From positions 1 through 64,000 of the forward strand of contig JANQEO010000320.1 of NCBI GenBank assembly GCA_028278325.1: a stretch of DNA of 64,000 bases, in the 5' to 3' direction. A program made the position numbers and the translations under genes. The notes below the pieces were generated by a model. It saw only the letters and a list, made by a program, of their open reading frames with translations. It made no database searches and had not been told where the DNA came from. Shown here in pieces: positions 33,268-42,235 of the stretch. How positions within the stretch are numbered: position 1 is the stretch's first letter; each line of letters starts with the position of its first letter. This DNA comes from Candidatus Binatia bacterium. Lineage in GTDB: Bacteria > Desulfobacterota > Binatia > UBA1149 > JAJCZL01.

Positions 33268-34971
33268 ATGTACGAGCGTTTTTTCGGCCTCCGGGAGCTG
33301 CCTTTCCGACTGACGCCGGACCCCAACTACCTCTTCCTCAGTCGGAAGCACGGAGAGGCCTTCGCGCATCTTCTGTACGCCGTTCGTGAGGGCAGCGGTT
33401 TTGTTGCGATCACGGGCGAGATCGGTGCGGGCAAGACCACCCTTATAAGGACACTTCTGCGAGAGCTCCGCGACACGAGAGAGAAAGTCGCGGCCGCCTA
33501 CATCTTCAACCCGGTCTATTCCTCTCTGGAGTTGCTGCAGAGCATCAACGCGGAGCTCGGGCTGCCGTCGCGGAGCACCAGCAAGAAGGAACTGACGGAG
33601 AGCCTCAATGATTTCCTTCTGAGTCAGAAGATCGACGGCGGCCGTACCGTGGTCATCGTCGACGAGGCTCAGAACCTCGACCCCCAAGTACTCGAAGAGC
33701 TCAGGCTGCTTTCTAATCTCGAGACCGAGACCGAGAAGCTCGTTCACATAGTGCTCATCGGCCAGCCAGAGTTGCGTGACCTCCTCGAGAGGCCCGAGCT
33801 GCTTCAGCTCGCCCAGAGGATCACCGTGCGTTGGCATCTGGCTTCACTGAGCCGCAGCGAGACTTTCGACTACGTCCGTCACCGGATGCGCATAGCGGGA
33901 GGATCCCAGCACGGTGACACCTTCGACGTCAAAGCACTGGGTTCGCTCTACGAGCATTCCGGAGGGGTGCCACGCCTCATTAATATACTCGCGCACCGTG
34001 CGTTGCTGGTTGCTTATACGAAGGGCTCGCAGAAGGTCGGGGCCGCCGAGGTAAACCTGGCGGCTTCGGAGCTGGAAGAGGGACGCTATCCAATCGTCAA
34101 GCTCGGACGCCGTTGGCTGTACCGAGCGGCGGCAGGAATCGGCGTGGCGGCTGCGGCCGCCGGTGTGGCCTTCCTGTTGCTGGCACCGTTGGGCGGCGAC
34201 GACGGCAGCGCCATGATCGAGACGCCGCCTCAACTGCCCGAGGCGCAACCGGCACAGGCAAAGGTCACCGCGGCCGAAGCGCCGGAGTCCTCGCCCGCTT
34301 CCGACAGAGCTGCGGAGAAGTTCTTGAAGCGCTTGTCGCGCACATCAACCTTCGATGCGGCTACGACGGCGGTGTCGGCTCTGTTCAGAGCTTGGGAGCG
34401 CAACGCCCTGAGCCAAGAAGAAATCTCGGCCGACGCTTTCGAGCTCGAAGCCGTCGCCAAGGCCCGCGGCCTCAATTATCTCGCCGGAAAGATGGGTATC
34501 GAGTTGATCAGGGCTATCGACCTTCCTGTGATTCTGGAACTCGAGGTTCCGGGAGACACGACCCCGCGTTATGCGATGCTGGCGAGTCTGGATTCGGACG
34601 AGGCCACGCTGACTGCCGAGAAGAATGTGAGCATGTCTCGTGGCGCGCTCATGGATGTGTGGAACGGTAACGCGCATATCCTGTGGAAGGACCACGAGCG
34701 CTTCCGACGCAGCATGGGGCCCGGCAGCGGAGGGCCGGCCGTATTGCGTTTGCAGGCCTTGCTCAGGGAGGCCGGCCTATATGACGGCATCGTCAACGGT
34801 ATCTACGGGGACGACGCCGAGAAGGCCGTACGTGATTTCCAGACTGCTCACCGGCTGGCCGCCGACGGAGTTGCAGGACCCGTCACGCAGATTCTCCTCT
34901 ACAACTCGATCGCACGTTTCTCGAGGCCCGAGTTGACACCCGTGACGGCTGCGGGCGGCCGCGCTTCGTGA
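33268..34971 (+). CDS. gspA: GspA/ExeA-like ATPase with peptidoglycan-binding domain
   Basis: A 567-residue protein. ATG 33268 gives the classic start MYERFFGLRELPFRLTPDPNYLFLS. Residues ~30-260 are an AAA ATPase with Walker A GEIGAGKTT and Walker B TVVIVDEAQNL. A single membrane helix lies near 285-310. A periplasmic part follows, with a PG_binding_1 domain at the end (VLRLQALLREAGLYDGIVNGIYGDDAEKAVRDFQ). In Aeromonas, ExeA and ExeB use ATP to help insert the type II secretion secretin through peptidoglycan. It overlaps gspB by four bases. No other gsp core genes are in the window. Confidence 0.9.
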   Translation: MYERFFGLRELPFRLTPDPNYLFLSRKHGEAFAHLLYAVREGSGFVAITGEIGAGKTTLIRTLLRELRDTREKVAAAYIFNPVYSSLELLQSINAELGLPSRSTSKKELTESLNDFLLSQKIDGGRTVVIVDEAQNLDPQVLEELRLLSNLETETEKLVHIVLIGQPELRDLLERPELLQLAQRITVRWHLASLSRSETFDYVRHRMRIAGGSQHGDTFDVKALGSLYEHSGGVPRLINILAHRALLVAYTKGSQKVGAAEVNLAASELEEGRYPIVKLGRRWLYRAAAGIGVAAAAAGVAFLLLAPLGGDDGSAMIETPPQLPEAQPAQAKVTAAEAPESSPASDRAAEKFLKRLSRTSTFDAATTAVSALFRAWERNALSQEEISADAFELEAVAKARGLNYLAGKMGIELIRAIDLPVILELEVPGDTTPRYAMLASLDSDEATLTAEKNVSMSRGALMDVWNGNAHILWKDHERFRRSMGPGSGGPAVLRLQALLREAGLYDGIVNGIYGDDAEKAVRDFQTAHRLAADGVAGPVTQILLYNSIARFSRPELTPVTAAGGRAS

Positions 34972-36365
34972 GCACCATCCTCGATGCTCTCCGCAAGCTG
35001 CAGGAAGAGGCGGCGGCGGAGAAGCGAAGGTCTGAGACTGAGACGACACCGGCCGAGACCTTCGTGCCGGAACCTCCGGAGCCTCCCGCTACGCCCTTGG
35101 ACTTGAGCAGGGCTGCCATTCCCACCCCGCTTTCCGACGATCTCGACGATACCGGCGCCGAAAAAGAAAAAATCGTTTCCGAACCGCCTCCCGCTATAGA
35201 GCTGGTAGAAGAGGCCGCGGTATCCGAGCCCACCGCCATAGAAGAAGAGTCGGTCGAAGTTGGGCAAAGCGTGATCGAAGAGGCTTCGGAAACGGAGACG
35301 CCGGCCGCGCTCGACGCAGAAGAAGACCTCGCCGTCGCGCCTCCTCCCGTGAGCGAAACGCTTGCGCCCGAGCCGCCTCCCGGGCGCGAGTCCGAGCCTT
35401 TTGCCTCGCCTGAACCTGACGGCGGTCAGGTTCAGGAGGATCAGGCCGCTCAGCCCCAACCCGATGAAGTAACGGATGAGGAACACGCGGCGACACCGCA
35501 GACCGCGCCCTCCGTGCCGGTAGACCTGCCCGCCTTCGAGCCCGAGGCCGCGCCTTCGGACATACGCCAGCGCTTGAGAACCTGGGGCGGGATCGTTGCC
35601 GGCATCCTGGCCTTGGTTGTAGTCGGCCAGTACGCCTTCGATTATTTCTTCGCTCCCCCCGCGGTCGTGCCGGTCGCGAAGAAGCCGACGCAGCCGGCGG
35701 GTGAAAAGACGCCTGCCAAGCCGGCCCAGGCAAAAGCGGGCAAGACCGGCGGAGACGCCGCTACCCCCAAAGCGAAGAAGGGCCAGGAGTCAGCCAAGAC
35801 AGCGGCCGCTTCGCCGGCGGCCGGTGGTCCGCCGAGAGCTTCGACGAGAGTGCCGGCGAGCCGGGCCGAGACGGCGAAGCCCGGCCAAGCAACCGCCGCC
35901 AAGCCGGCCCCGGTGGCGAAGCCTTCGCCTCAACCCCCTGCCGGCACTCCGGCCGCCCCTAAGGCTCCGGCCGCCGCGCCCGCGAAAGAGACTCCGGGCG
36001 CAGGGGTGGCCGAGACCAAAATCGCCAAAGCGGTAGCCCCGCCACCGGTCGAAATTCCTCCGGCTGCCGAGCAAGCCGTGCCGCCTGTGCCTGCGACACC
36101 TGTTGTTATCCCGCCACCGGCTCCGGAGGTGCTGTTGAAGGTGCCCGCCGGGGCGCCGCAGATCTCCTTGGTGTTCGTGCAGTACGCTCGCGAGCCGTCC
36201 CGGCGGATGGCGTCGGTTCGCAATGCCTCCGGCACTCTTCTCGTGCTGCGTGAAGGTGATCTCGCCGATCCCGCTCAGGGGCTGAAAGTATCGTCGATCG
36301 GCCGCAACTGGGTAGACTTCGCATGGCGAAACGAAGTCTACCGCGTCTTCATGAACGAGTTCTGA
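34968..36365 (+). CDS. gspB: GspB/ExeB-like type II secretion assembly protein
   Basis: A 465-residue protein that opens with the diagnostic MSTILDALRKLQEE. Residues ~10-200 are acidic and disordered. One membrane helix is at about 207-228. A long Pro/Ala/Lys-rich linker spans the periplasm (about 230-395), and the last 65 residues match the GspB C-terminal domain (LVFVQYAREPSRRMASV...WVDFAWRNEVYRVFMNEF). It partners with the overlapping gspA. The linker is longer than in many GspB proteins. Confidence 0.88.
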   Translation: MSTILDALRKLQEEAAAEKRRSETETTPAETFVPEPPEPPATPLDLSRAAIPTPLSDDLDDTGAEKEKIVSEPPPAIELVEEAAVSEPTAIEEESVEVGQSVIEEASETETPAALDAEEDLAVAPPPVSETLAPEPPPGRESEPFASPEPDGGQVQEDQAAQPQPDEVTDEEHAATPQTAPSVPVDLPAFEPEAAPSDIRQRLRTWGGIVAGILALVVVGQYAFDYFFAPPAVVPVAKKPTQPAGEKTPAKPAQAKAGKTGGDAATPKAKKGQESAKTAAASPAAGGPPRASTRVPASRAETAKPGQATAAKPAPVAKPSPQPPAGTPAAPKAPAAAPAKETPGAGVAETKIAKAVAPPPVEIPPAAEQAVPPVPATPVVIPPPAPEVLLKVPAGAPQISLVFVQYAREPSRRMASVRNASGTLLVLREGDLADPAQGLKVSSIGRNWVDFAWRNEVYRVFMNEF

Positions 36366-36372
36366 GGGCGCC

Positions 36373-37800
36373 TCAGTGCAGGTAGCCGAAGGATCGTAAG
36401 TCTTCGAGATCTTCCGCTTCGATGGCGACGCCCGTCCCGGCACGACGCCGAGGCCGCCAAGAGCGCATGGATTCTTCCCAGTCGAGCAGACGAGACCTCA
36501 GCCCTGCGAAGTCTTCGCCGGTCCCGAGATCCGCCAGCTCCTCAGGGTCTTCGGTCAGATCGTAGGCCTCCCATCGAACGCTGTCTTGGAGAGGAGACTT
36601 GATTACCTTCGCACCCGCCGTGCGTGCCATCGTGGAGCGCCCATCGATGCCCTCGACATGAGACCACGGGCTGTTGTCGTAGCGCTGCCGCGCGGGCGCG
36701 GCGGCGGCGAAAACAACCCTGGCGCTGTCAGCCGCGGCCGGCGTTGTCGGTAGAGCCTTGCCCGACAGATCGCCGGGACAGTCCATATCGAGAAGCCCGC
36801 AAAGCGTCGGCAGGATGTCGACCAGTGACACCGGAGCGCCGATCCGCGCGGGCGCCGTGTCCGGCACTTTCAGAACCAGCGGGACCCTCAGCAACTCTTC
36901 GTAGAGTGTGAAGTCGTGGGCGAAATAGAGGCCGCGCTCGCCGAGGCTCTCACCGTGGTCGGATGCCAGGATGACGATCGTGTTTTCGTCGAGACCGCGC
37001 TCACGAAGTCCGTCGAGCAACCTCCCGACGTGATCGTCGACTTCCCGCACCGCTGCATCGTAGAGGCGTTTGGTTGCCTCGACCTCGTCAGCGTCGACGT
37101 CTTCGGAGAAATACAGATCCCGCGGCTTGATCCTCCCGTTCTTGAAGCCTTGCACGATGTTGCTCTCTAGTCCTGCGTCGCCTAGCGCATCGAGATACTC
37201 GGGGTCGGGCTCATAGGGCATGTGCGTGTCCATGTAATGGGCCCATACGAAGAAAGGTCGGTTGCCGAACCCGTCGATGATATCCAGAGCCTGGTCCGTA
37301 ACGGACTCGGCGCTCAATCGGCCCCGTTTCTTGGAAAGCATCCTTCTCGTTCTGAACTCTTGGAATCCGCGTCTGTGCCCCATGGCTGGCATGCCGAGCC
37401 AGGGGTTGGTTACTACCGCTCCGGTTCGGTAGCCCGACGTCGACAACAGCTCGGCAAGCGTCGTAGTCCCTGGACGCAGCCGGTCGGCTTTCGTGTGATT
37501 GACCACGCCGACCCGGTCCGGGTAGAGCCCCGTCATCAGGGCTGCCATTGCCGGCATGGTGAACGGCGCCGGTGAGATAGCCGCTTCGTAGACCACCGCG
37601 GACGAGGCGAACTCATCGATTCGCGGGCTCGTCGGTCGTGCATAACCATAGAGGCCGAGACGATCGGCTCTGAGTGTGTCCATGACTACGAGTAGCAGCG
37701 AAGGCCGGGGAGCCCGGGTGTCTCTGCTCGCGACAAGGTAGAGACCCGCCGCGATCACGAGCACGGCGATTGTTGTGGTAACGAGGCGGGCGAGTCTCAT
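36373..37800 (-). CDS. Membrane-anchored sulfatase/alkaline-phosphatase superfamily enzyme
   Basis: A 475-residue protein with an N-terminal membrane anchor (about 8-24). The fold is clear: LLLVVMDTLRADRLGLYGY (metal aspartate), PERVGV-type GLYPDRVGV, FFVWAHYMDTHMPYEP, and DENTIVILASDHGESLGERG with the metal-binding DH. The nucleophile segment reads APFTMPAMAALMTG. Thr takes the place of the Cys/Ser that sulfatases convert to formylglycine, and the CxPxR Arg is missing. It is thus more like phosphodiesterase or phosphoethanolamine/phosphoglycerol-transferase members than a true sulfatase. It faces gspB convergently. Confidence 0.82.
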   Translation of the reverse strand: MRLARLVTTTIAVLVIAAGLYLVASRDTRAPRPSLLLVVMDTLRADRLGLYGYARPTSPRIDEFASSAVVYEAAISPAPFTMPAMAALMTGLYPDRVGVVNHTKADRLRPGTTTLAELLSTSGYRTGAVVTNPWLGMPAMGHRRGFQEFRTRRMLSKKRGRLSAESVTDQALDIIDGFGNRPFFVWAHYMDTHMPYEPDPEYLDALGDAGLESNIVQGFKNGRIKPRDLYFSEDVDADEVEATKRLYDAAVREVDDHVGRLLDGLRERGLDENTIVILASDHGESLGERGLYFAHDFTLYEELLRVPLVLKVPDTAPARIGAPVSLVDILPTLCGLLDMDCPGDLSGKALPTTPAAADSARVVFAAAAPARQRYDNSPWSHVEGIDGRSTMARTAGAKVIKSPLQDSVRWEAYDLTEDPEELADLGTGEDFAGLRSRLLDWEESMRSWRPRRRAGTGVAIEAEDLEDLRSFGYLH

Positions 37801-38176
37801 CGGTCTATGTATTCACTACCCCCCCCCCTTGATGAGGGGGCCGGTTTTCTTTCAAAAACTTGAACAAAATGGCCTCGGACGCCCTCGTGAGAACGCCGTT
37901 AGCGGCTTATAAGTATTTAGAATTATTAGCTAAATTCAGTGCGGGCCGTAAGGCCCTGAAACGAGGGTGGTTTCGCCTTACCTTGACTCCTTTGCAGGGC
38001 ATACGTAGCTTTTTCGCACGGTCCTTGACGCCAGCCATCGCGCAGCCGGGCCGTTCACAAGTGATTGATATATCTCGTTATTTCCTCCGAGGACAGTTGC
38101 TGACGGCGCCCGGGGCGACGCCGGGCCGCGGTGTGATTGTGCAAGTGGCGCTGAGGGAAGGTGAGGATTGGCGGTT
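37801..38176. promoter_or_regulatory. Intergenic region upstream of rpoD
   Basis: This 376-bp gap contains a run of ten C (37819-37828) that continues into TTGATGAGGGGG, forming a small hairpin. It also has an AT-rich patch (about 37907-37937: TTATAAGTATTTAGAATTATTAGC) suitable for a promoter, and a GGGCC-GTAA-GGCCC stem near 37944. A possible reading frame (37860-38180) overlaps rpoD and looks non-coding. Confidence 0.4.
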
Positions 38177-40075
38177 ATGAAGCAGGACTCCACAGCCGAA
38201 AACGAAGCCATGAACAAGAGCATAGGCAAGCTCATAGAGCTCGGCAAGGAGCGTGGCTACGTCACCTATCAGGATGTAAGTCGAGTGCTTCCTCAGGAGG
38301 AGTTGGTCCCCGAGGAACTCAAGGCCGCCTTCAGCATACTGACCGAGAACGACATCGAGGTCATCGAGGGCTTCAGCGAAGACACCCCTCGGCCCAGTGC
38401 GCCCGATGAGATTCCTGATGTGGACTCCGACGCTTTCTTCGGCGACGACGAAGAAGAGTGGAGCGTCAACGAGACGGCGCCCGAGGAGACGCCGAAGAAG
38501 AAGCGTGAGAAGGTAGTCACCAAGGGGCAGGCCACCAAGGAGTCCGCCGATACCGGCAGGGAATACAGCGCCGATAGCAGCGATCCCGTCCGCATGTACC
38601 TGCAGGAAATGGGCAGCGTCCCTCTCCTGTCACGTGAGGAAGAGGTCACGATCGCCAAGGAGATCGAAAGCGGGCTGCACGAGGTCAGGGACTGCGTCTA
38701 CGGTTTGCCTCTCATGCCTCGCTACGTCATCGGCCTCGCCGAGCGTCTCCGCGCCGGTGAGATCGAGCCGCGCTTCGTGTTCGGCGACGACGGTGAGGAA
38801 GAGAAGTCCACTCCCGAGCGTGACGAGCGCCGCAACAAGCAGTTCCTCAAGGATGTCACGACCCTGAAGCGGCTGTACAAGTCCTACGAGTCGTCGATGC
38901 CGAGCCGTTTCTCGCCGCCGCCGTCGCAGAAAGCCGCACGCAAGCCCACGGCGAGAGAAAAGAAGTTCGCTGTCGCACGAGAGAAGATGTGCGACCACCT
39001 CATCGGCATGAACCTCAGCGAGCGCCACATCGAGGCCGTAGTGTCCAAGCTCAAGGAAGCTTTGACCCTCTACCGGCGCCAGCAGAGGATCATTCAGCGC
39101 GCCGAGAAACGGACACGTCGCGATTCCAAGCAAATCCTGGAACTGGCCCGCCAGATTTCGACGGGTTCCGCCAACGCCAAGCGCAAGGCAGCCGGCAATC
39201 TGCGGATGGGCGCCGAGGCGGCGTTGAAGCTGGCCGCGCAGATCCGCGAGGCGCGCCGGGCACTCAGCGATCTGGAGCGTGAGGTCGGACTGTCCGGGGA
39301 AGACCTGTTGTGGGCCGTGCGTATCATCCGTCGCGGCGAGGACCGCGCCATGCGCGGCAAGAAGGGTCTGATCGAGGCCAACCTTCGTTTGGTAGTCTCG
39401 ATAGCCAAGCGTTACACCAACCGCGGTCTCGGGTTCTTGGATCTCATCCAGGAAGGCAACATCGGGCTCATGCGCGCTGTCGACAAGTTCGAGTACCAGC
39501 GCGGTTACAAGTTCTCCACATATGCGACTTGGTGGATTCGCCAGTCCGTGAGCCGCGCCATCGCCGATCAAGCGAGGACCATCCGCATACCGGTTCACAT
39601 GATCGAGACCATCAACAAGGTCTTGAGGACATCGCGGTATCTGGTTCAGCAGCTCGGCCGCGAACCCACGCCCGAGGAGATCTCCGAGCAGATGGAGATG
39701 CCTACGGACAAGATCCGCAAGGTCCTGAAGATCGTCAAAGAGCCGGTCTCCCTCGAGACGCCCATCGGCGACGACGAGGAGAGCTCACTGGGCGATTTCG
39801 TCGAGGACCGGCAGTCGGTGTCTCCGTCGGACGCTGCCGTGGCGCTGAGCCTCGAGGAGCAGACCCGCAAGGTGCTCGCCACCCTGACCCCCCGCGAGGA
39901 ACAGATTCTCAGAATGCGTTTCGGTATCGGTGAAAGGACGGACTACACCCTTGAAGAGGTGGGCCAGAAGTTCTCGGTGACCAGGGAGAGAATCCGTCAG
40001 ATCGAAGCCAAGGCCCTGCGAAAGCTTCGCAACCCGCAGCGCGCAAGGACCCTGGAGACCTTCGGGGCGCGCTAG
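38177..40075 (+). CDS. rpoD: Primary sigma factor RpoD
   Basis: A 632-residue sigma-70. ATG 38177 lies ten bases after GAGG; a TTG at 38168 would be too close to it. Region 1.1 is at ~10-60 ([22 protein letters not shown]), and region 1.2 is [22 protein letters not shown] non-conserved insert follows, then regions 2.1-2.4 ([55 protein letters not shown]), region 3, and region 4.2 ([28 protein letters not shown]). The presence of region 1.1 and the full insert marks it as the housekeeping sigma. Confidence 0.97.
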   Translation: MKQDSTAENEAMNKSIGKLIELGKERGYVTYQDVSRVLPQEELVPEELKAAFSILTENDIEVIEGFSEDTPRPSAPDEIPDVDSDAFFGDDEEEWSVNETAPEETPKKKREKVVTKGQATKESADTGREYSADSSDPVRMYLQEMGSVPLLSREEEVTIAKEIESGLHEVRDCVYGLPLMPRYVIGLAERLRAGEIEPRFVFGDDGEEEKSTPERDERRNKQFLKDVTTLKRLYKSYESSMPSRFSPPPSQKAARKPTAREKKFAVAREKMCDHLIGMNLSERHIEAVVSKLKEALTLYRRQQRIIQRAEKRTRRDSKQILELARQISTGSANAKRKAAGNLRMGAEAALKLAAQIREARRALSDLEREVGLSGEDLLWAVRIIRRGEDRAMRGKKGLIEANLRLVVSIAKRYTNRGLGFLDLIQEGNIGLMRAVDKFEYQRGYKFSTYATWWIRQSVSRAIADQARTIRIPVHMIETINKVLRTSRYLVQQLGREPTPEEISEQMEMPTDKIRKVLKIVKEPVSLETPIGDDEESSLGDFVEDRQSVSPSDAAVALSLEEQTRKVLATLTPREEQILRMRFGIGERTDYTLEEVGQKFSVTRERIRQIEAKALRKLRNPQRARTLETFGAR

Positions 40076-40162
40076 AGCGTTTCGCGGCCACAGCCGTCCC
40101 GGCGTGTGTCGGCTATGGCAACTCGCTGCCGAGGTTGAGACAATGGGTTGGTGGAGGAGGGG

Positions 40163-41245
40163 ATGGCCGATAGCGACGCCCCCGCGACTACCGACACCCC
40201 ACTGAAGCGGCGCCTTCGTCACGGCGCGATCGTCTGCGGGGTCCTACTCGTCGGTGTCTATGCGATCCTCGTAGTCAGCGCCGGCGGCATCAAGCTCATA
40301 ACGAGCATGGTGGCCATCAAGCCGTGGTTGCTCGCCCTTCCCGTCATCGCGACTCTCCTCAGCTACGTGACGATGTCGCTGTCCTACCAGGGGATAGCGC
40401 GGGCTGCAGGCAGTGTGTTCGGGGGCCGCGACATGCTGCGCATCACCTTCGTCGCCAACACCGCCAACTATGTCTTACCTAGCGGCGGCTTTAGCGGCTT
40501 CGCTCTGCGTCTTGTCATGTTCACCAAGCGGGGAGTGACTGCCGGCCGTGCGGTTCTGATCTCGTTCACCCAGACTCTGTTGACCAACCTGATGTTGGTC
40601 GTTTTCATCGTCTACGGCTTGGCCAACCTGATCTACTCTCAACGTGTGGACTCGGGCAGTCTGATCGCGGCGACCGTACTGATAGGCGTACTCGGCGCCT
40701 TCCTCGTCTCGTCGTTGCTGATGTTCTACCACGCGCGCTTTCGCGGGATGGTGCTCGGCTGGACGGTCAGGTTGATCGACAAACTCCTCTCTTTCACTTC
40801 CCACCACGAGCGCTTCAGTCACCGAGTTCACAGGATGTTCGCTCATGTCGGCGAGGGCATGGAGTTCTTTGCATCCAAGCCCAGGGCCATGGTGGGCCCG
40901 TTGTTTTGGATCTTCCTCGACTGGTTACTGACCATCGGAGTTTTGTACGCCGCCTTCTACAGCGTCGGCATCCCGTTGGCGTTCAGCCAGGTCGCAGTGG
41001 GATTCTCGGTCGGGATCGTACTGGCCATAATTTCTTTCGTACCGGGAGGAGTCGGAGTGCTCGAAGTGTCCATGGCCGCTGCGTTCGCAAGTATGGGCGT
41101 CCCGCTCAAGGAGTCGGTCCTGCCGGTGTTCATCTTCCGAGTTTCCTTCTACGTGGTGCCGGCCTTGATCTCTCTGGTCCTGGCGAGAGGCGCTTTTGCC
41201 GACGTCGATGTCGCCGAGACTTTGGCTGCCGAGGAAATGCTGTGA
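40163..41245 (+). CDS. Lysylphosphatidylglycerol synthase transmembrane-type protein (UPF0104 family)
   Basis: A 360-residue protein from ATG 40163, directly behind GGAGGAGGGG. It has about eight membrane helices with the family signatures NYVLPSGGFSGFALR, and FVPGGVGVLEVSMAAAF near the end. Members include the flippase half of MprF and related proteins that move lipids or lipid-linked sugars. No lysyltransferase domain is present. It overlaps the next gene (GTGA), so the two are co-translated. Confidence 0.85.
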   Translation: MADSDAPATTDTPLKRRLRHGAIVCGVLLVGVYAILVVSAGGIKLITSMVAIKPWLLALPVIATLLSYVTMSLSYQGIARAAGSVFGGRDMLRITFVANTANYVLPSGGFSGFALRLVMFTKRGVTAGRAVLISFTQTLLTNLMLVVFIVYGLANLIYSQRVDSGSLIAATVLIGVLGAFLVSSLLMFYHARFRGMVLGWTVRLIDKLLSFTSHHERFSHRVHRMFAHVGEGMEFFASKPRAMVGPLFWIFLDWLLTIGVLYAAFYSVGIPLAFSQVAVGFSVGIVLAIISFVPGGVGVLEVSMAAAFASMGVPLKESVLPVFIFRVSFYVVPALISLVLARGAFADVDVAETLAAEEML

Positions 41246-42183
41246 GTGCCGGCCATGCCCTCGGTTTCGATCTCGGCGGACAGTCCGTCAAGGCCGCTTT
41301 GGTCGACGGTTCCGGCAACTTGCTCAGGTCGGGGAAAGCGCCTACCGGCAAGGACACCAGTGCGGAAGCCCTGAAGTCGACGCTCGGAGCCCTCAAGGCG
41401 GAAGTGGGTGCCGACGACGTGCAGGCGCCTTACGGCCTGGGTTTTGCGGGGGTAGTCGGTGACGACGGGGTATTGCAGGGTAGCCCCAACCTTCCGCTGT
41501 TGCTGGGTGAGAAGATTGGCGAGCTTGCGGCTCAAGGTCTCGGGGGCCCGGTGGAGATCGACAACGACGCTAACTGTGCCGCAGTGGCCGAGGGCTGGGG
41601 CGGAGCAGCCGACGGAAGCCGCGATTTCATGCTGGTGACCGTGGGCACCGGTGTCGGTGCGGGCCTGGTGCTCGACGGCCGGGTCTTCACGGGTTCGACA
41701 GGTCACGGCTGCGAGTTCGGCCACATGATAGTGGTAGCCGGCGGACGCGCCTGCGGCTGCGGCGCGAAGGGTTGCATCGAGGCCTACGCTTGCGAAGCGG
41801 CAATCGCTTCGATGGTCAAGGAGAGGGGTGGTTCACTCGAGGCGGCCCTCGCAGCTCTTTCGGAAGAGAAAGGTTACGCCTACGCGCAAGGGGTCTTCGA
41901 GTTGGCTGACGAGGGCAATGCCGAGGCGTCCGAGATCTGCGAGACAGTCGTGACGATGTTGGGCATCGCCATGGGTTCGGCCGTAAACGTTCTCGACATC
42001 ACGACGCTGGTCGTGGCAGGCGGCATAGGCAACGCCGTCATGGCGAGAAAGGCCGCGCTCGAGAAAGCCATGGACGAAGTTCTGTTCGCGCGTTCGGTAT
42101 CCGACGTCGACGTCGTAGCGTCGGCGCGCGGACCCATCGCCGGTGCCATCGGTGCCGCGCGAATCGCGATGCTCGCGCGTTGA
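41242..42183 (+). CDS. ROK-family sugar kinase (glucokinase-like)
   Basis: A 313-residue protein from GTG 41242, which overlaps the previous stop. It has the N-terminal phosphate loop ALGFDLGGQSVKAALVD, IDNDANCAAVAEGWGG, VTVGTGVGAGLVLDG and the ROK zinc site EFGHMIVVAGGRACGCGAKGCIEAYA. It phosphorylates a hexose, probably glucose, with ATP; N-acetylglucosamine or mannose are possible substrates. It has no DNA-binding domain, so it is a kinase and not a ROK repressor. Confidence 0.9.
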   Translation: MSAGHALGFDLGGQSVKAALVDGSGNLLRSGKAPTGKDTSAEALKSTLGALKAEVGADDVQAPYGLGFAGVVGDDGVLQGSPNLPLLLGEKIGELAAQGLGGPVEIDNDANCAAVAEGWGGAADGSRDFMLVTVGTGVGAGLVLDGRVFTGSTGHGCEFGHMIVVAGGRACGCGAKGCIEAYACEAAIASMVKERGGSLEAALAALSEEKGYAYAQGVFELADEGNAEASEICETVVTMLGIAMGSAVNVLDITTLVVAGGIGNAVMARKAALEKAMDEVLFARSVSDVDVVASARGPIAGAIGAARIAMLAR

Positions 42184-42235
42184 CTCCCCGAGGGGCCACT
42201 ACTAGGTTCGCAGGCGCTGCGCGAGGCTGATCGGT

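Noticed and set aside
37860..38180. 106-codon frame before rpoD
   Set aside because: It overlaps the rpoD start, has no ribosome site and no protein-like pattern; the stretch is better read as the rpoD promoter and leader.
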